From positions 1,087,501 through 1,151,500 of the forward strand of contig JAOTON010001898.1 in the NCBI GenBank assembly GCA_034440635.1: a stretch of 64,000 nucleotides of DNA, in the 5' to 3' direction. This stretch comes from Lepas anatifera (taxonomy: Eukaryota > Arthropoda > Thecostraca > Lepadidae). Positions 11,322 to 22,822 of the stretch are shown here, one piece after another (positions within the stretch are counted from its first letter, which is position 1; each line of letters begins with the position of its first letter). Below the pieces are notes generated by a model. That model saw nothing but the letters and a program-made list of their open reading frames with translations. It was not told the DNA's origin and did not search any database. The translations under genes and the position numbers were made by a program.

Positions 11322-14300
11322 CGTGGCGTGCCGGATTCGAGGGGGTCCGACTACCGTCGGGGCCCCGGCCGGGTCCCTTGTAACCGGGCCCATCTCCTTA
11401 TATTTTATATAGTTTTTATCATTATACATTCACACGAAGAAAATTTTGTTGTGTTTTTAGCATTCTTCTTATTTTGTTTATAGCTTGGTTTTTTCGATCC
11501 GACCAGTGTTGGTAAACTAGGTCACCAATATTAGGGTGACCCATACCTTATATGGTAGCGTGGCTATAATAACAGCTTTGAGCCATATTTCGGGAAGTTC
11601 AATGTTGATGCACGCATGATGTTAAAACTGGTTACCTCATTCACTTGGGTAATCGACATTAGTTATTGGGTCAGTCGTTTTGGTACGAAGAAATGATCTT
11701 CTACGGGAAATGATTACCATTATATCCCGGTGTCGAATCCATGGACTCTTAATCGGAAATTTCCAAAGAAACGAAAAACGAATAAAGATACAAGGGATTG
11801 GTAGTGTGTCCCGAACGTTACTAACCTCTATTCCGTGACAGATCCTGTTGAGATCCAGTTACTTTCTTCCCTTGCTATCTTGTAAACGAGCAAATTACCA
11901 GACAAAGGCGCCCAAGATATCTATCGCCTGGCTCACTCTTTATTGTTATTTTCAACCTTCCATACCTATTTTTTTTTTGGGATTATGTTCATCAATTTCT
12001 GTCATTACCCTTGTTTGTTGTTTTCCTACGAAAATATTGGAAGTTGCTTATTTCGAATATTTAGGAATGTAGTTATTGGTGTTAAGCTAATATATTAAAA
12101 ATTGACTAAAGTGCCCAATTCCTGTTCGATTTGCTCTCATGATAAAATTAGATTAATTTTGCTTTCCTTCGATAATCATGTTTCAATTTGTGCTTTTTAG
12201 TACGCAATAGGGGTAGGTACATTTTCCGAGGCATATGATTTTGAAATTTTTTTTTAGCTCTGGGGCCACCTAAGCCACACTTGGCGGCGCTCAGTTTTTT
12301 CGGCCGCTCTCCCGATTAGATCTCGTGGGTTCGAGACCGATTCACGGCGCCTCTTGATCAAACTGGGGGCCCTGAGAATCTCTCGGGGCTCCTGAGATTA
12401 GTTATCGGCGCACCTTGAGACTATTATTGGCCCCGATTTGCTCTGGAGGGGGCTGAGACTAGTATCGTGGTCATCAGATTAGCTTTGGGGTCCCCTGAGG
12501 CTGTTTTGGGGTGGGGGGGGGCTGGGAATGACTTCGACAGCCCTCTGAGACTTCTCTAGGGCGCCCTGAGACAAACACCCGGGGGGTGGAATCACCTCTG
12601 AGACTGAGTCTTTGGCGCTCCTGAGACTGACTCGGAGGCTACAGATTAGCTCTCGCGGGCCTAAGGCTAACTCCGGGCCCGTGAGACCAAAACTGGGAGC
12701 ACCTCTGAAATTACTCTCAGAACCCCGAGATTAACTCTCGGATGTCTCTGAGACTGACAACCGGGGCCCTCTGAGACTAACTTTTGGGTGCTCCTGAGAT
12801 TGATCTCGGGGCCGCTTTCAAACTCGGGGGGCACAGCCTGAGGCTAAATCTTGAGGGCTCCCAAATTACCCCTCTGGGGCCCCTGAAACCGCACTCTGCG
12901 AATCAAATTAGACTAACTCTCGGACCCCGGATTAACTCTCGGGGCCACCTGAAACTAAATATTGACTCCTGAGAGAAGCCCGTGATACTTGAGGGCCCCT
13001 GAGACCGACTCTTGGGGTGCTCTGAGACTGACTCTTGGGGTTCTCTGGACAGATCTCAGGGGGACCCCGGACCATCTCGGGGTCCCCTAAGACGGCTCTT
13101 AGGGTCCCCTTGACCGACTCTTGGGGTTCTCTGAGACTGACTCTCAGGGGCCCCCTGAAATAGACTATGTTGTAGGGCCCTGAGAACCACTCTCTGGGGG
13201 CCCCTGAGACTAGCTCGGCCCCCTCTCCTGGACAGACTCCCGGGGCCCCTGATACTTTTGGGCCCTGAGACCCCCTCTGGGCCCCTAAATCTACTTTCGG
13301 GCCTTGGACCGACTCTCAGGGCGGGGCCGTGAGGCCGACTCGGAACGCCCTGGGAACGAATCTTCAGGGCCCCTGAGACTGACTCTGGGGTCCCCGTGAT
13401 CGAGAATCCTTTGCGTTGTTCGATTGGCCCAGGGGTGGGGTCTGCGGACGCCTGCCCCCTTGGCTACACCACTGCATCCAAACTTTCGGGGCCCTCTGAA
13501 ATCACCTTTGAGGCCCTAAAATATTGCTCCCCTAGACCATACTCCGCCTTGATGCTATGCCCGGGGGTCCTAAGACTAAGCTCGGGTCCCACTTAGATCG
13601 GCTCGGGGCACCTTGGACCCTGCTCGTTTTCTCGGGTAACTCGACACCGATGTTCCGGGGCCCTCAAGATCATTTTCGACCCCCAGACTATGCTCGGTGC
13701 TCTCCCTTGCCGATACTGGGTCCTGAACCCAGGCCTGGGGGCCCCTGGGACCAAACTCTGGGTCTCTGAGTCATGCTCGTGCCTCCTGGTCCCTCGATAT
13801 CATAGTCGGGGCACCCCGAGGGGGCCCTGAACCCTGAGACCAGCTTGGGGCCCCTGAGACCAGCGGGGCCCTGAGACCAGCTCGGATGCTCCCTGAGACC
13901 AGCTCGGCCCCTGACACCACCTCGGGGGTTCCCTGAGACCAGCTCGAGACCCCGGGAGACCAAGATCGAAGGCCCATGGTCCAAACATCGAAGGCCCTGA
14001 GACCAGCTTGCCCCCTAAGACCAGCTCTTGTCCCTGAGACCAGCTCAGGGCCCCTGAGACCGACGCACAGGCCCCGAGATCAATATTCGGTCTTCGCCCT
14101 CGATACCAATGATCGTGGTCCCTCCGACTCAGGGGCCCCGAGATCAATGTTCGGTACTCTGGAACCCTTGATACCGATAATCAGGGGCCCCTGAGACCAG
14201 CTCGGGTCCCCTGAGACCAGCTCGGGCGTTCCCTGAGACCAGCTCGGGGCCCTGAGACCAAGCTCGGGTTATCTGAGACCAAGCTCGGAGGGCTCCCTGA

Positions 14301-14779
14301 CACCAAGCTCGGGGGCCCCTGAGACAGCTCGGAGGCCCTGAGACCAAACTCAGGGCCCCCGAGACCAAGCTCGGGGCTCCCTGAGACCAAGCTCGGGGTC
14401 CCCTGAGACCAGCTCGAGGGTCCTGAGACCAGCTCGGGTTATCTGAGACCAGCTCAGAGGGTTCCCTGACACCAGCTCGGGGGCCCTGATTCCAAACTCG
14501 AAGGGCCCCTGAGACTAAGCTCGGGCTCCCTGAGACCAGCTCAGGGCCCCAGACCCAGCTCGGGGCCTCTGAGACCAGCTCGGGACGCCCTGAGACTGAG
14601 CCAGGGGTCCCCCAAGATCAATATTTGGTATTCTGGGCCCTCGATACCGATTTCGGGGCCTCTGAGACCAGCTAGCCCCGAGACCAGCTCGGGGCCCCCG
14701 AAATCATTTTGTGTTTTTGTGCATAGGTCAGCCTAGGGGTCCGCGGATCCCTGAGACCACCCTCCCTGGCTCACCACTG
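11322..14779 (+). mobile_element. Inner hAT-like element carrying a minisatellite (copy A)
   Basis: Counterpart of 55792-59457 in copy B. The left end is a worn CGTGGCGTGCCGGATTCG where copy B reads CAGTGGCGTAGCCAGG. The right end is CCCTGGCTCACCACTG. The flanking target duplication is also worn (TCGACA and TCGAACA against TCAGAACA in copy B). Because the nested insertion occupies the same site in both outer copies, it happened before the outer element was copied. Confidence 0.75.
12500..14705 (+). repeat. Degenerate GC-rich minisatellite, copy A
   Basis: About 2.2 kb of short, variable units. The first half (12500-13400) is built on CCTGAGACTGACTCTCGG-like units. The second half (13830-14705) uses units of about 20-25 bp close to CCTGAGACCAGCTCGGGGC. 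GGGGCCCC palindromes recur at unit junctions. Open frames within it only translate the repeat and are not genes. Equivalent sequence in copy B runs 56490-59390. Confidence 0.9.
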
Positions 14780-15478
14780 TCGAACATCTCAGGGGCCCAT
14801 TCAGCTCTCGGCCGCCCGGTCAGTGGCTGTAAGCCTTTAGGGGTCCTAGACTCTCAGGGCCCTCAGTTCACGAGGCCCATATTAGCTCTGATGACCAGAT
14901 AAACTTAAGGGCCCGGCTCATCCAGGGCCCCTTGTCGGCTATTTGGGGCTTCAGAACAGTTCAGGGTTTCAATTAAAGCTTATAACCAATTTCAGGCAGG
15001 GGCCCTATTCCTGTGCGGGGCCTCAGATAAGTTTGGGTCTTCTGTGCATCACAGGGGTCCGATTAGCTCAGGGGCAATATTAACTTTACGGTCCCAGCTC
15101 AGCTCAGGGCCCCCAGGTCGGTGGATATAGGTTCTGGCCAACTCCGGTGCCCTGTTTAGGTTCGGCTCCTAGCTCGTTTGGCATCCTAGAACAGTTCATG
15201 CTGCCCAAACCATCTCAGGGGCGCTCAGTTCAGCTCAAGGGCCCAGATTAGCTCGTTGGCATCGAGGCCAGTTCGGGCCCCGGAAGCTTAGGGGACCTTA
15301 AAATCAACTCTAGGACCTCAACTTAGTTTGGGGCACAGGTAAGTTTAACGGGGTCCGGGGCAATCTATCGGGCATTTGAGTTTCTTGCTTGATATTACAG
15401 TTGTTGTGTTCTTTCTCCGTTGCGGGGCCCATCCCAAAGTGGGGGCAGTGCCCTCCCCGGTTCTCCTATGGCATATGG

Positions 15479-15992
15479 TACCAATTCTGCCAAACTTTGG
15501 CATGTTGTACACCTACCAAGGCTTAGTAGCTTTAAAAGCGAGGTGAATAGCAAAAAAGACAAAACTTTTATGTAGGGGCATCTAGAAAATGATCTATGAA
15601 AAAACCCGGGTGGGTTTTATCCAATAAAACAACCCACTAAAAAAACAAAAAACCCGGGCAGTGGGTAGTGCCAACCCTGCCTCTGAGGAAAATCAACAGC
15701 GGCAGTCTGCTGTCAGGCTTTGTGGTCTGTGAACAATCTTCAAACTCAAAGGCTATTTCCAAAAGCCAAAGCATGGCACCACTTCACAGCTATATTTGCC
15801 AATTTAAGGGGGCACCTTGTCCCCTTGCCCATCCAGGAGGCCCAGTGTCCTGGTGCTCCCTGTTCTGCTGCCTTTGCGTGAACACGTATGGATTACTCTT
15901 GGCAAACCCAAAACAGGCTCAAATCAAATGCATGATAGGGTAGAGTGCTTCATGCATTAGTATACAGTGGTCAAGCAAATTCAAGTACTCAC
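15479..15992. other. Non-coding, probably intron of the Atg18a-like gene
   Basis: Lies 3' of exon 2 on the minus strand, so it should be intronic. I found no further coding exon in it. Confidence 0.4.
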
Positions 15993-16075
15993 CAACTTCG
16001 TAAATCTGTTCAATCTTGTCTATGCTGTTGATTGTAAACAGCTTGTATCCTGTGTGTGTACCCACTGCAAGTGAG
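15993..16075 (-). CDS. Atg18a: WIPI/Atg18-family protein, exon 2
   Basis: Internal exon of 83 nt bounded by a TTGCAG acceptor (minus strand, before 16075) and a GTGAGTAC donor (from 15992). It encodes SLAVGTHTGYKLFTINSID followed by KIEQIYEV. This matches the first propeller blade of WIPI2/Atg18a ('TSLAVGsksGYKfFsLsSvdklEQIYE'). It starts with one base, C, completing the serine codon begun by AG at the end of exon 1, and ends one base into a codon. These proteins are seven-bladed beta-propellers that bind PI3P and recruit the lipidation machinery to forming autophagosomes. The FRRG lipid-binding motif would lie in later exons, which I could not find at 1-15992. They may be beyond the left edge, past composite element copy A. 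Confidence 0.85.
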
Positions 16076-17658
16076 CTGCAACGAAACAACACAGCCCACA
16101 ATTAGACATTTGGTTGCTAAAAAGGACAAACAATAGTTCCCCATAGCTCAGTGTCAGTCCCTTAACAGACACAGGCTAGTCAATGAGCAGTTTGGGGAAG
16201 TTGGAAGCTTGCTCCAAAGAGGGCAGAAAATATGTTCCATTTTTCATTAGGAGTACAATTTTCCCTCCGATAATATTCTTTGCCCCCACATGTTTAAAAA
16301 GAGCTGCAACAGAATCACATCTAGAATTAGCTTCAACTGATATATTATTTGGACTGAAGTGCCTAACGTGATCAGTCCCAAAATAATGAACAATGCTGCA
16401 TGCCCTTGACCTTCCCACTACCAGAAAAATTAAATAAAGCACTACCCCAATGAGGTTTTGTTGAAAGCTGTTGAAACTTATCCTATCAAGCAACATATGC
16501 TAAATGCACATATCTACCATCATTTCACACACCTCAAAGAATAGGTTTCCACAAATTGAACCATTTTTGTGTCACTGTAAAATGCAATGACATAGAACTG
16601 TCTCTAAATTGATTCCTATGTATGCAAGTAGGAGCAAAATACTGGTGCTTGCTTACCTTTCTACTAACCTCTTGACACAGAGTATAAAAATTTGATCACA
16701 TTTGAAATGCCTTAGCAAAACAAAATTGTATTCCAACACTCCTGAATCAGGATAGTATTGACACATTGACTTAATTTCTATGGCCAAAATGTGATTAGAA
16801 TCAGACTACAAAAAACCATCGTGGAGTCACCAGATCTTACTTGATGGACTCAAGAACTTCACAGTGTATGCTTTTCATGTGAAGTATATGTGAATGGCTT
16901 GACAGTCAAATCCAGTGTCCCCGAACTGGTTTTGCATTAGGGTGCTGAGTGTAAAATTCAAATAGGGAAAGATAGTCAGTGAGAAGAAAATTCAAAATTT
17001 AAACTATTGTGAGAGCCAAATATAGCTCTTATTAAAGCCATAATTCAAAGTTTAAGAATAACTGTCATCATAATTGCCTTAATAGGGGAAGGGACCGAAT
17101 TTCGGCCGGTTCCTAATTTCGGCCACCTTCGTAGGCAACCCCTTTCCTGCTGCAAACAGATTACCATTGACACAACTGCGTCAGTAATACTGTAGAATGT
17201 TGAATTCTTTCTCCGTTGTGAACCCCCTCATTTATTTTCGATGATTGGTTTACACGCCACTGACGTCACAAGAAGAGCTGCTTCGATTTTCTGCGTTCCA
17301 GCCATTTCCGTTACCGGTTTGCTAAGGAGTGAGCCTCCTGTTTGAGGACGGTTCAGTTTTACTACATTCATTTAGTGAAGTTTAAATTTATTTCTCCTGA
17401 TTTAGAATTGTTCAGGGATTGTCATTACGTTAATTTTATGATGATGTGTCCTTAAATATTTCAAATAGAGATATGTATTGAACTGTCCGAATTTAGGAAC
17501 CCAAAAAATAGGTGTCCCGAAGTTCGTCACCCCGTCCGAATTTCGGACCCGGCCCAATACAGGCTACCCCTAATTTCGTCCTTGCTGTATGAATCGTGGA
17601 AAGTCGAGCTGTGCTTTGCTTTTTTAGGCAAACTAGAATATATAATATGGGGCCCTAG

Positions 17659-17909
17659 AGCGGATCTAGAATTGCCGATCGGGGGGCACCTTCCAGAGAG
17701 GGCGCTATCCGGTCCGGGGTGGGGCGCCACTTTTGACCGGCAAAACCTATCAGAGGAGCACAAACTCCTATCGGTGGGTGCCATTTTCGCATTCTGGGGG
17801 GAGGGGTGGGAAGCAACCTTTCAGGGTGTGCCGTGACCATTTCACAGGGCGCCGAGGGTCGTTGGGGGGGCGGGCACGTGCCCCCTTGCCGCCCTGGATC
17901 CGCCTATGG
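17659..17909 (+). repeat. Dispersed repeat with GGATCCGCC ends, copy 1
   Basis: Starts GCGGATCTAG and ends CCTGGATCCGCCTATG, so the ends are inverted copies. The body contains GGCGCCACTTTTGACCGGC, TATCGGTGGGTGCC and a CACGTGCCCCC block shared with three other copies in this window. Non-coding; probably a miniature DNA transposon, but no clear TSD was found. Confidence 0.6.
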
Positions 17910-18067
17910 GGGGCGGGGACCACTGACAGATTTATGATTTCTTATCGGAGTGAAACTCATTGGCCAGGAGTTGCGATTTAGGTTAAGGGTACCGAAGTGG
18001 TTATGGTCGTGGACTGAGAAGTTGGCATTGACATTTTTTCGGAACCATGATTAGTAACACCTAAGTT

Positions 18068-18272
18068 GCCATCCGGAACAGAGGGGCGGCGCGTTTGGCC
18101 GGCAAGACTTATCAGGTGGGCGCCGAATCCTATCGATGGGCGCCGATTTTGCACCCTGGGGAGGGGGAGGGTGGGGGTGGGAGGCGACATTTCAGGGGGC
18201 ATCATCGACCTTTCAGGGGGGCACCGAGAGTAGAGTCGATCGGCGGGGCACATCCCCCTTTTGCCCCCTCTA
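18068..18272 (+). repeat. Dispersed repeat with GGATCCGCC ends, copy 2 (partial)
   Basis: Shares TTGGCCGGCAAGACTTATC, TATCGATGGGCGCCGATTTT, the CATTTCAGGGGGC motifs and the CCCCCTTTTGCCCCC block with copies 1 and 3. The terminal GGATCCGCC motif is missing, so it is truncated or diverged. Confidence 0.5.
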
Positions 18273-18488
18273 TATGTGTATGCTTATTATGCGTTCACAG
18301 TCATAACACACATAGTAGAGGGGGTCTGATGTCAACGTGCAGTGGAGGAGGTCCTAAAGTGCCCCATCCTCTGAGAAATAAAAAAACCAAGAGCGCGTCA
18401 AAAGCCCGTTTGGGAGTATGTGGGGCCAATAGTGATCTACATTATAGTTAGGGCTCTTTGGCCTAGGATATTCAAGGTCAGACGAGGT

Positions 18489-18663
18489 CAGGGGCAAAGT
18501 CAAGGGAGGCGGGGGAGGTGGTGGCAGGGAAGGTCGCCCCCCTCTGAGGGCACGATTTTGGAACAAGCAGGGCGCTTTTTACCCATCAGGGCCCTTTTGG
18601 CGCTGTCCCAGGGACCCTTTTTGGAGCGCCACCCCCCTGAGCGAAATCCTAGCTACGCCCCTG
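18489..18663 (+). mobile_element. 175-bp hAT-like miniature element
   Basis: Flanked by an exact 8-bp TSD, GACGAGGT (18481-18488 and 18664-18671). The left end is CAGGGGCAAAGTCAAGG. The right end on its complement is CAGGGGCGTAGCTAGG. It sits in a fragment of the AGGTCA-rich TA-element family (the target CAGACGAGGTC is the CAAACGAGGTC of 7036-7944). Much too short to encode anything. Confidence 0.8.
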
Positions 18664-18671
18664 GACGAGGT

Positions 18672-18895
18672 CGGATCGGGGAGGGGGATCTAGAAATTTC
18701 GATCGGGGGGTACCTTCAGGGGGGCGCCACTTTTGACCGGGAAAACCCATCAGGTGGGCGCAAAATCCTATCCGTGGGCGCCGATTTTCGCATCCTGGGG
18801 GGAAGCGACATTTCAGGGGGCGCCATCGACCTTTCAGGGGGCGCCGAGGGTCGATTGGGGGCATGTGCCCCCTTTCCCCTGGATCCGCCTATGGG
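18672..18895 (+). repeat. Dispersed repeat with GGATCCGCC ends, copy 3
   Basis: Ends CCCTGGATCCGCCTATG and shares the CACTTTTGACCGGGAAAAC, GGCGCCGATTTTCGCATCC and GCATGTGCCCCC blocks. Located directly after the TSD of the 18489-18663 element. Confidence 0.6.
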
Positions 18896-20352
18896 TAGCA
18901 ATCTGACCATGCCCCTCCCATTGAAATGCTGGATTCACCCATTATCAGGTGCCAGCATCAGCTTTCCATGCCTCAGCGACCAACCTTGTTGAATTTCACT
19001 TTGCTGTGAAGCACCACAAAGAGGTTTCCATTAGCAGTGCTGTTCAAGACCCGACTGACCAGGATCAGTTTGTGAGACTACTTTTCAGGTGGTGAAATGA
19101 CTAAAGATTTGCCTGATATGAAAATATTTTCTCTCACATCGTTTTTATTAGGAAATTTAAGCAATTTGATAAATGTCCAAACTTAGGGACAAACAAATGC
19201 CATCAGTGGCTGAAATGCAACCCTCATCAGCCAACCCATTACTTCGCCCCCGTCTCAATTGCCAATTTGTGCAAAACATGACCTCACGTTACGATGGAAT
19301 CACCTTTGGTTGTGTGGGTCACCTGTTGGCAAACAATGTACAGTTGTAGCTGAATGTGAGTGTCAACTTGTGTAGTTTTGTATCGAGTTGAGTGGATGTA
19401 ATGTAATAAGCATGTACGGTACGGTTAAAAAAATCGGAACAAAGCGTTTGCCATGACGAAATTAGGTACCAAAGCAAAAAACGAAGACAGTTTTCCAAGA
19501 AAAAAATAGAGTTGTTAAAACAATTTCCTTGAAATTTCTCTAATTGCATTAAATTATCTGTTTAATTCTCCAGTATATTTGGTACATACACAACAAGTAC
19601 ATATTTCTGATTTAGTATACTGCCCTGTATAACTCAGGGCAGCAGAATCGGCGCTTAACCGTCCGATATTCGGTCCCTTCCGCTACCATACTTTTGATCA
19701 GTTCATACACACCAGACACTGGAGGATCCAAGGAGGGCAAAAGGGACAGTTGCCCCCTCCAAAGCCTAATATAGTATCTTTAGGCCCCCTCCAAAGAACC
19801 AGTTTTAAGCCACTTTTCTTTAAAAAAATATTGTTTACATTACTTCTTTCTCAATTAAGCCCCCAAAACATTGGTTTGACCCCTCCAAAAGCTGCTCCTG
19901 GATATGCCAATGACACCAGAGTTAGTGAATTTTGCCAAAAAATGTCCACTTGAAAAGTTAGTGGGAAACTGAGCATAAGCAACAGAGAAGCAAGAAAAAA
20001 GTTCAACTTTCCTGAGTGCTGCTTTCCACCCAGCACCCTGGAGTTTGGAACACTGGATCCAGTTTACATTTTTATTTCTTAGCTAGGTACACTTCTAGAC
20101 ATGAGGCAGCTTTTCAAGAGAACAAGAAGAACAAGAAGTAGGTACTGCAAACTATGGAAGGAGATGGTAAGGATAAGGGAACATGAGGGTAAAGGAAGGT
20201 GGAATAGTGTTTAGTGGGGTATTTTGGCCATGGAGTCTAAGTCTGTGATGTGACATACATAATAGGGATAAAAAAATTAACACAGTTAGCTCAAGCCTGT
20301 CACACACAACTGTGTGCTGTGCATCTTTTTTATAAAAGACAGCCCAACATAC

Positions 20353-20441
20353 CTGAAATCTTGATTGAAGTTGACAAATCGAACCTTTGCCATGCCAGCT
20401 GCAACAGTGGGTTGATCATCTCCCACTCCCACAGGATTCAT
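20353..20441 (-). CDS. Atg18a: WIPI/Atg18-family protein, first coding exon
   Basis: Minus-strand exon ending in an AG|GTATGT donor after AATCAAGATTTCAG. From an ATG at 20441 it reads MNPVGVGDDQPTVAAGMAK, then VRFVNFNQDF, with the final serine split across the intron. FVNFNQD is the hallmark N-terminal block of WIPI2/Atg18a, whose human protein also begins MN and reaches 'FaNFNQD' about 20 residues in. A second in-frame ATG lies at 20393. I prefer the upstream one because it gives a family-like start. The phase at the donor (two bases) matches exon 2 exactly. The 5' UTR and promoter would lie at higher coordinates and are not resolved. Confidence 0.85.
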
Positions 20442-20776
20442 GCTGCTGCAGTTAGATCGAAAGTCTACTAAACACTACTTACTAACACACTTGACACACT
20501 TGCTGTCCATCCACACTTGCCAGCGCCCTTAATTGGATTCAGTATTTTAGGTAATTGAACGCGTACGTACGTCAGTACAAGGGAGCCTCAACGAATCGGT
20601 CCATGGAGTGGAATGATTCAGCACAAGCTTTACCTACGTGCACTCTAATTAATTTCATTAATGCTCACTTCTATTCTTGCAAAAACCACGATTCCTATAT
20701 AAGGGCCTGTTCCAGCGCCTCCTCAAACCTGCTCCCACCTCCTCAAAGCTTCTCCAACTTCCTCTAGCCCAGTCCA

Positions 20777-21820
20777 GAGCCCTGTTCCAGCTGTCAGCAC
20801 ACTTTTGTCAGTAGGACCTCTAACCCAGACCCCGTTCAAGTTGTTTGGCAGCATTACGTCATCATGGCTGGAGAGGCACTACAGTTACTATGCAGGGCTT
20901 TGGAGAAATTGCACTTTTTCGAAGCTCTAAATAACCTATTTTAGAACTGTATCAACAAAACTTATATGGTTGAACAGAAAGCTAAAAGATTTTTATTTGT
21001 GAAACCATCAGACGTTTTGCAAAAACTCCAGTGAAGAATATTATTTTTACAAATTTTCCAGAGCGTGTCAAAATAAGGACATGTTCAGCACTAACAGCTG
21101 TTTGCAGTAAGACTAAACTCGATTTTGATTGGCTGTTGATTTCTGACTTTTGATTGGCTGTTGGTGGTCCCTGCAGCAGAAGACAATAAACACCGGTGAT
21201 CTCTTGAGCGAAGGTAAATTTATTTCTCTCGGCTTTTAGGTAGGCCTGAGTTGATCAAATAAATGCATGCCCTTTCAACAAATTCTTTGAGGTGTTATAA
21301 TTTTTTCATTAGATTTACGTAAAATACGCTGCTCGCCGTTGAGATCAAGGTTACTGTCAAATGGGTGAAACAAGTTGATTTCGATTTATACTAGATTGGT
21401 GCCAAGTACGCCCAAACTTGGTATGTTTCAGCTGATCCTTCCAAAAACTTAGTAGAATCTCCTAAAACTTAGTAGGAAAGGGCGGTGACGTCATCATGGG
21501 AGGACTATATTTAGTAGGAAACTTGGTTGTACCCGTAGTTAAAGTACCCTGCTCTAACCTCTCCTCCAGAAAAGTAACATCAGCGCCATAATCGCCTCTT
21601 GTTTGTGCTAAGCAAAGGGAACTCAAACCTTTACACCATTAAAAATATTAGACTGCCACCTCGTGCACTTACTATTTTTCATCAGCGCAAACAGCAGGCC
21701 ATCAGCCCGTAAAACCTCTAGAACTGGTTCCCGGGGAGAGGCTACATTCCTGTGACGTAGGCGCAACGCGGCCCGCTGATTGGTGCTGACAAAATTGTGC
21801 TGACAGCTGGAACAGGGCTC
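20777..21820. mobile_element. Candidate foldback or miniature element with 35-bp inverted ends
   Basis: The arms at 20777-20811 (GAGCCCTGTTCCAGCTGTC...) and 21786-21820 are inverted copies matching at 34 of 35 positions, with about 970 bp between. The interior is non-coding. Possible 3-bp CAG flanks are too short to establish a TSD. A related end (GCTGACAAATTGTGCTGACA) occurs near 46410, so the family is dispersed. Confidence 0.55.
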
Positions 21821-22025
21821 AGCGCTCGCCTCATAGACGGGAATATAGTGCGTCGTTATATCCCCACAGTTTGGTGATATAACTCGGTAGGTATGTTGCA
21901 ACGCGTGACAGCAGGTTGTGCAACAAAGTAGAGCCAAAGTGTAGTAGTTTTAGGGTACAAGAGGTTTGTTGAAGTCACGTGATAATTCACAAAATAAAAT
22001 TTAGCACTTCTTACATGTGTACTTA

Positions 22026-22182
22026 GGCTGTGTTCCAGCGCCTCCTTTAACTTCCTCCAACCTCCTCCCAGAAAAGTAGAATACCCTGATCTAGTTTTCT
22101 ATTGGATGGTAGAGATTAGTAGAGACTTCTACCTCTTCTGGATCAGTTTGGAGGAAGTTAGAAGAAGCGCTGGAACAAGCCC
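22026..22182. mobile_element. 157-bp miniature inverted-repeat element
   Basis: The left end GGCTGTGTTCCAGCGCCTCC and the right end, read on its complement GGGCTTGTTCCAGCGCTTC, are inverted copies that extend through TAACTTCCTCCAA. TA flanks both sides (22024-22025 and 22183-22184). Non-coding. Confidence 0.65.
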
Positions 22183-22822
22183 TAAGATTGTCTTCAATGC
22201 GCCGTCTGCAGCTACTTTATAAATCCTGCTCATAAATATCAAGTATAACTATTAGTATGTAAAATTCTTATCGTCAATTTGCTTAAAATAAGACGATGCC
22301 ATAATTACAGGAATCAAAGACAAGAATTGTAGCTACTAGTTGTACTTGATCATGAATTTGTGCTTGACGCGTATTTGTAAAGCCACATGGTGGCAGCGTA
22401 AGGGGCTAGCAGGCGTTGCGGGGTAAGGTGATAATTGCTGTTTTCCTTAATTATCTTGTTGTCTTTATTTTGTTATGTTATCAAGAAATTGTTTTTTGAC
22501 CCTGGTGACCTGTGATGACCTCTTATAGATTGAAGGGCGAACATTGCACATGGAATCCTTAAAATAGTGGCAAAGAATTTTTTCTGAGAGATATGAGCAT
22601 TTTTTTATAATTTTTGTGGCTTAGAAATTAGGGTATTATTTTATAATAAGGTGAGCAATTGTATACCGCCTTCTAACAGCCGTTTTATTACACAATCTTA
22701 TGTGCCGAAAATGATGTTAGTAATAATTATTTCCACAAACAATTTTCCCCGGGAATTAATCACCTATCTTCCCACACCAACTCGCTTTTACCTATCATAC
22801 ACACCATGACAACAACTACCAC

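Larger units (their letters stand above)
9613..15470 (+). mobile_element. Composite non-autonomous hAT-like element, copy A
   Basis: A 5.86-kb element flanked by an exact 8-bp duplication, GCATATGG (9605-9612 and 15471-15478). The left end is CAGGGGCGTAGGAACGG. The right end, read on the complement, is CATAGGAGAACCGG, a degenerate inverted copy. An 8-bp TSD with CAGGGGCG termini is typical of the hAT superfamily. It aligns with 48735-61059 (copy B), including the internal tRNA-like sequence, the nested inner element (11322-14779) and the flanks of that element. No transposase is present, so it can move only with enzyme supplied elsewhere. Relative to copy B it lacks many single bases. Confidence 0.85.
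16076..20352 (-). other. Intron 1 of the Atg18a-like gene
   Basis: A 4.3-kb GT-AG intron (minus strand) between the two recognised exons. It holds dispersed GC-rich repeats at 17659-17909, about 18068-18272 and 18672-18895, a tiny hAT-like element at 18489-18663, and a fragment of the CRE/AGGTCA family at about 18300-18480. A frame at 16176-16496 is open for 106 codons on the minus strand but has no recognisable domain. At 17090-17580, 'GAATTTCGGCC'-type motifs occur near both ends in opposite orientation, suggesting another miniature element whose borders I cannot fix. Confidence 0.7.
20442..22814. other. Region upstream of the Atg18a-like gene
   Basis: No coding sequence recognised. It should contain the promoter and 5' UTR of the minus-strand gene. 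It includes the inverted repeat pair 20777-20811 / 21786-21820, the miniature element at 22026-22182 and a related end (GGGCCTGTTCCAGCGCCTCC, about 20703). On the plus strand there is a TATATAAG at about 20696, without evidence of use. Confidence 0.5.

Noticed and set aside
13688..14390. Several overlapping minus-strand frames of about 70-115 codons
   Set aside because: Translations of the copy A minisatellite in different phases.
16176..16496. 106-codon minus-strand frame in the Atg18a intron
   Set aside because: No recognised domain, lies between two proven exons, and shows no family resemblance.
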